Positions 59,425 through 64,000 of a stretch of DNA of 64,000 nucleotides are shown piece by piece; position 1 is the first letter of the stretch, and each line of letters begins with the position of its first letter. Below the pieces are notes generated by a model that was not told where the DNA came from, made no database searches, and worked only from the letters and a program-made list of their open reading frames with translations. Both the position numbers and the translations under genes were made by a program. The stretch lies in assembly GCA_907165275.2 (NCBI GenBank), contig OU015658.1:818501-882500 (forward strand). Direction: 5' to 3'. Source of the stretch: Zygaena filipendulae. Taxonomy: Eukaryota > Arthropoda > Insecta > Lepidoptera > Zygaenidae.

Positions 59425-61102
59425 AATTTTTTTTTTGTGAAGTTTACCCACAAACAACTTAGAGATAGTTTACCTTAGCGGTGGACGTTGTACGGACGCA
59501 CTACATCGACCGTCGCCGTACGATCTACGAACGGACGGTTGGCCGCGACGAGCGACGAGTGCAACGGGCGAAACGTTGACGACGCAAGTCGCGATCGTTA
59601 CTTAGCCGACTAGTAGAATTCGAAGACGGCTAAACGGAGAAGTTTACGGCAACGGGCGAAACTTGTTGACGAGTTGACGACGCATGACGCTTAAACATAG
59701 TTGGTTTATACTTTAATAGTGGATATCATATACAAGTACATTCTGTACATGAATTTTATTATTTTCCGTAATATTGATATTGATATTAAGGTTAATGTTG
59801 ACTTCGTAATATATAATGTATGGTAATACCATGTCCACAGCACTGGTCAATATAATTTCCCTAAACGGGTCGTATGTGTATTTATAATATCTAAAGTTTA
59901 GTATGTATGGTAATTAATATAATTCTAATGATTTGTTACATAGTAATTTTTTGGTATAATGTTAATTCTGATAATGTTATTTCTTGTAAATATATTGTAT
60001 GCCCCCATAGGCAGAACATAGTGGTCCTACTGCATATTAAGATATTTTAGAACTCTGTATTACCTATGTTCACAATAAAATTTCATTTCATTTCATTTCA
60101 TTACATTAGTCTGTTGAAATGATATTATCATAGATCGAAATTTGAATTCTAATTCAACTGGTCAAAGTTTTTATTTGAGTGGGCCGGATATGTTAATTAT
60201 TATTAGGAAGACTACACTTAAACTTATCCCCTTTTATAGTAATAGTAATATAATACAGATTATATGGATAATGTTTGGGGAGTAATTTATAATTATAATT
60301 TATTAGGTATATCAAACATAATTAACATCAGTAGGTATTTAACTAATTTCAATCAGTTTACTAATAAAAACATTCAATTTATGAAATTTCATTTAAAATT
60401 AACGTGGCGATGGCTGATAAGTACTTAAATCTACTGTCTAGTGTCTATCATCGACTCGCAGGGCGACTTCGCGACGAACGAGGCCTGAGTACGTCCTCCA
60501 TAACTGACGTCTCGTCCTCGCTCGTCACGAAGTTGAGTGAGGTGAGACGGCCCCCGTCGCTGTAACGGCCAACGACTAGTCGTCGAATTTAACTAGTGGA
60601 ACGACTAGTCGATGACGACGATCGGAAAGTCTCGTTTCGTCGTTGAAAATGAGACGACGACCCACCTCTAGTTGCCTCTTTTCGGAGAGGGCAGAAGGAA
60701 ACTTAGTCCATATAGCCAAGTCAGTGGTATATTTCTTCTGAAGTTAATGACATCGAAATGCATTGGTGAGATGCATTTCAATGCTTTACCGGAACTTTTG
60801 GCAGCAAATCTTCGCAGTTGAACTATAATAATAGGATGCTCCCTGGGAAGTTGTTTAGTAAAACGAAAACCTCCCTATGAACTCCCTATTTCATCTTATT
60901 TCACTGTTGCCGCACACTTTCCGCATTCTTTAGACATAAGTCTAGTTAATTTGTGCCGCACACTGTTCATCACTAATGGATCACTATTATGCAAAATCCA
61001 CTACATTCACACAATATTAATTACGTTAAACTAATTTGCAAAACAAAAAAATAAAACTGACGTACTTTTTGCTAAAAATCCCGCCAAAAGTCTCTCCATT
61101 AG
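59425..61102 (-). mobile_element. Foldback MITE, copy C, upstream of NOL11 and split by an insertion
   Basis: 60668-61102 is a reversed copy of the element at 32998-33355 and 41657-43713. It includes CTTAGTCCATATAGCCAAGT and CGAAATGCATTGGTGAGATG, and ends with CCCGCCAAAAGTCTCTCC. Its expected T-run end (TTTTTTGTGAAGTTTACCCA) is found apart, at 59425-59450. The 1.2 kb between holds two GC-rich flanks rich in GACGAC and CTCGTC (59470-59700, 60465-60660) around an AT-rich core with an (ATTTC)n tail. The outer end is 73 bp from the NOL11 start codon. Confidence 0.65.
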
Positions 61103-61432
61103 GCGCAAATCGTAGACGGATGGCGCAAGGTAGATACCGTAGACGCCGTAGACCGTCTACGGTAGATACCTGCCACCGTAAAACGTAGTGATTACCTTCT
61201 CTCTGCCTACCACCAGAGGGTTTTTTTTTTTCTTTTTTAATAATTTTACGACCCTGGGTACGCAATACGCACCCTTTGGAGCCTTTAGTACGTAGATATT
61301 TACTGTATTTCTTATGAATTTAAAACGGTTTGAAAAATTTTGGGTCACTGGGTTGTATCTACCCAGTGTTACCAATTCTCGAAAATATTTACCCCTAAAT
61401 AAAATATTACCTATTAAAAAGTTTATAAATAA

Positions 61433-61832
61433 CTAGCTGTGCCCCGCGGTTTCACCCGCGTGAGTTTCGGAATTTCCACAGGAACTATTTTTTTCTAAAA
61501 TAAAAGTAGCCTAGGTTACTCCCTATAACATCAACTATCTGCCAGTGAAAGTTCCGTTAAAATCGGTCCAGCCGTTTCAGTGATTCTCCAATCTCTTATG
61601 CGCGTGATTTTTTTATATTTCAACTAGCTGTGCCCCGCGGTTTCACCCGCGGTAATTTCGGAGTTCCCGCGGGAATTCCGGGATAAAAAGTACCCTTTGT
61701 CCGTCTCTGCACCCCTGAAAACGTGCATGCCAAATTTCATCCAAATCCGTTCAGCACTTCAGCCGTTTTTCCGTGATTGAGTAACAAACATCCAAACATC
61801 CACACTTTCACATTTATAATATTAGTAGGATT
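61433..61832 (+). repeat. Two dispersed GCGGTTTCACCCGCG-type repeats
   Basis: 61433-61610 starts AACTAGCTGTGCCCCGCGG and is truncated. 61623-61832 starts the same way and is the best-preserved copy in the window, running through GGGATAAAAAGTACCCTTTG and TTGAGTAACAAACATCC to TTTATAATATTAGTAGGATT. Confidence 0.85.
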
Positions 61833-61996
61833 ACTTACATTAAAATTTAAACGTAAAATATTTTACATTTACAACCATTGATGATCCAGAATGACAATAA
61901 TGATAAAAAAATTCAAAATAAAAGAAATTTTTCCACACCAATATCCTGCTAATGGAGGGTAGCAAATAATAGATACACGAATGTATTGAAAAGCAA

Positions 61997-62002
61997 TTTA
62001 TT
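61997..62002 (-). terminator. SF3A2 poly(A) signal
   Basis: TTTATT on the plus strand reads AATAAA for the minus-strand gene, 13 bp beyond the stop codon. Confidence 0.6.
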
Positions 62003-62014
62003 TTGAAAAAAGAT

Positions 62015-63818
62015 TTACATTGGTGGCGGTGGAGGGACCGGTAATAATGGGGGCGGTGGGGGAACCCCCATGAGGGGCGTGCCGGGAGGAGGAGGAAGCC
62101 GCATTCCATGGTTCTCCCACATTTTGGGTGGAGGTGGCATGCGCAATGTCTCCATCTTAAATGCAAACTGCAAAAAGAACTGCTTGGTATCTTTATTCCA
62201 GTGAGTCCAAAATTTCGAATCATGTTTCTCAACTTCCCTGCTGGGCACCTTGAATGCAATAGTTTCATAAGGTTCAGCTGCAAACAGTAAGTACTGCCAT
62301 CTGCGATCTGGAGGTTCAATCTTTTGTTCGTATGCTGACATAAAACGATGTCTTGGTTGGACACCTTCAGCGATTTCTAAAAGATAAATAATAAAATTAA
62401 AATCTGGGAACTTGGCAAATTTTAAAATACCTAGTATAATTTTGCTTACACTTAAGTTGCTCTATCTGGTTAAATACAATGACTGGTTTGACATTTACCT
62501 ATTTGCCTACTGGTCTGACTCTGACAAACTGTATAATCTGGATTACTGTTTGAATTTTTGAGGCTAACATCAAGAGCAATTAACGATGATGCAGGCCACC
62601 ATGCCTGTCCGCTAATCAAGAGGTTGCGGATTAGATTCTTGGTGGGGATGGACTTTGTGTAATGAACATGTAAAGATCCACATTCTCTATCTACACCTTC
62701 AAGCACTTGAAGTATGCAACTAAATTGCACCATTGTAAAAGTGTATAGTTGGCAAATTTTGATAATTTATGTGTACTTTTGTAATTATGTTTAGATCCTT
62801 ACCAGGATAATCAACTTGGAACAGTAAACTTTGTTGTCCACTTTCAGGATCCTTCTGTTTGGTGACTCTGTAGCCGGGTCTTCCAATTTTAACAAACTTT
62901 TTTGGCTCTATTCTTGGTTTTTCAGGTGCTAGTTGCTGAGGAGATTCCTTTGCTTCTTTTGCTGCTCTGCGAGCCAAATTTGCCTGATGCTTTTTCCCTT
63001 GAGTATGGGCTAAATAGCTTCCTTCATTGTTGTGAAGTGTCAAACAAAGTTTACACTCGTATGATCCTAAAATGAAATAAAAAATTAAGAACACTTGTAA
63101 CATAACCAAGAGCAAAATGATTCCTGGGCCGGCAGTCTCAACAACATTATTGTATCGATCATTAACTAGGGACCAAAAATCATATCTATAAACATGATAA
63201 CAGTAACCAACATTACGTGAATTGCAAGTTTTGAGTCGAGGCTTGCATTTAATGTAATGTTGGTTACTGTAATGATGTTGATCGTTATGACTTTTGGGTC
63301 CCTAGTTAACAATTGATACGATAATGTTGTCAAAATATTGTGGAGACTGCCAGCCCTGTAGTTAATTGAGATTTTGACAAGTTCACACACATGAGATTAC
63401 AATATTGAGATTTCTAGCACTGAAAACAAATATATTCAGTCCTGAAATCGATTAATCTCATTCAGTGACTGTGCAATGTAGATATATGGAGTATGAAGTT
63501 CAGCTTTAAAGTTATGGTGTTTTATGCCTATTCACTACTCTTCCTGATTTCCACATTAGCTCTGCTAGTGCTAATTAACAGTCAAATCAGTCTGATGACT
63601 GAAGCTCATAACCTAACATTTCATAACTTGTAGTGCCTACCTTGTTAGACTAGGTTCAACTTACCTAAATGGTTTTTCATAAAATAGGGATCCTTGTTTA
63701 GATCGATTGTTTCCAACGCGAGTTGTCGAAGGCGTTCCCGCCGGTCTCTGTTGCTTTCGGACCATGACGCTACGCCTCCGCCTCCCGTTTTGCCACCAGG
63801 TCGATTTTGAAAATCCAT
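62015..63818 (-). CDS. SF3A2: SF3A2 (SF3a66), U2 snRNP splicing factor
   Basis: Three exons, 63818-63665, 63066-62803 and 62376-62015, join in phase into 259 residues. The N-terminus reads MDFQNRPGGKTGGGGVAS as in other SF3A2 proteins. The matrin-type C2H2 zinc finger follows (CKLCLTLHNNEGSYLAHTQG and H). Next is a helical region with KKFVKIGRPGYRVTKQKD, then RRWQYLLFAAEPYETIAFKV and WTHWNKDTKQFFLQFAF. The C-terminus is a short proline-rich tail with two runs of five prolines. The human protein has a much longer proline repeat; the insect version is short like this. With SF3A1 and SF3A3 it forms SF3a, which joins U2 snRNP at the branch site. Intron 1 holds a foldback MITE and intron 2 a degraded SINE. 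Confidence 0.97.
62586..62660 (+). repeat. Degraded tRNA-derived SINE fragment in SF3A2 intron 2
   Basis: Matches the head of the SINE at 36650-36925 (ATGCCTGTCCGCTAATCAAG, then GGGATGGACTTTGTGTAATG), but its B box has decayed to GCGGATTAGATTCTTGG. Confidence 0.65.
63126..63356. mobile_element. Foldback MITE in SF3A2 intron 1
   Basis: The two arms, about 100 bp each, are inverted. The ends read GGGCCGGCAGTCTC and the complement of GGGCTGGCAGTCTCC. Inner shared blocks are TTAACTAGGGACC and AGTAACCAACATTA. No coding frame or convincing target duplication was found. Confidence 0.75.
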
Positions 63819-64000
63819 GATAAAAGATGCCTCTGCCTTGCCAGTGCAGGCCGCAGAGTAGTCAACTTCATTTACTTACCGTAGATACAAAAAACAAACA
63901 CCTTTATTCCTGAATAAAGTTATGAACAGAGAGAAGGTAATTATGAAGGTAGGTAACTGACCCTAGTGATGCGACTCGAGTCGTTTTTTATTCGAGTGAC
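63819..64000. other. SF3A2 5' flank at window end
   Basis: Contains the SF3A2 5' UTR/promoter side. AGAGAGAAGGTAATTATGAA near 63930 resembles, in reverse, a TTACCTTCTCTC block seen at about 54600 and 61195. No gene is visible before the window ends. Confidence 0.4.

Overview
The window looks like nuclear DNA of a moth or butterfly (Lepidoptera). The basis is an AT-rich background, genes with short AG-bounded introns, insect-type gene versions (a short SF3A2, a CPSF30 with two zinc knuckles), and many copies of a dispersed repeat whose core reads GCGGTTTCACCCGCG and which ends in AACAGCTAGT, a type I associate with lepidopteran genomes. No species is named, because nothing here decides it.

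Layout: 1-20649 has no recognisable protein gene. It opens with a GC-rich patch that may be a promoter and untranslated first exon, and is otherwise AT-rich sequence with scattered repeats. 20650-24153 (+) is a four-coding-exon rhodopsin-like GPCR without the amine-binding aspartate. 26009-32838 (-) is SMG1, the nonsense-mediated-decay kinase, with its last quarter not found. The rest is a compact run of housekeeping genes in alternating orientation: RRP7 (+, 33550-34413), INTS15 (-, 34964-41535), CPSF30 (+, 43930-45893), ALG1 (-, 47926-50624), RNPC3 (+, 54870-56156), NOL11 (-, 57016-59352) and SF3A2 (-, 62015-63818). I rebuilt exon structures by hand from GT/AG sites and phase. Every complete model gives an open frame whose length is a multiple of three.

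Seven of the nine genes act in RNA metabolism: decay (SMG1), rRNA processing (RRP7, NOL11), snRNA and transcript 3' processing (INTS15, CPSF30), minor spliceosome (RNPC3) and U2 snRNP (SF3A2). SMG1/RRP7, INTS15/CPSF30 and ALG1/RNPC3 are head to head; RRP7/INTS15, CPSF30/ALG1 and RNPC3/NOL11 are tail to tail.

The spaces between genes and inside introns are packed with mobile-element remains. They include a foldback MITE family present just upstream of three start codons (SMG1, INTS15, NOL11), two very clean inverted repeats (63-bp arms at 10172-10338; 262-bp arms at 41822-42404), a hAT remnant, a TTA-flanked MITE, a MITE family carrying CRE-like TGACGTCA palindromes, and tRNA-derived SINEs. 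I saw no CRISPR array, operon or viral gene. The strongest candidates for new biology are the promoter-associated MITE family, a minisatellite that multiplies the 5' splice site of INTS15, and the missing SMG1 C-terminus.
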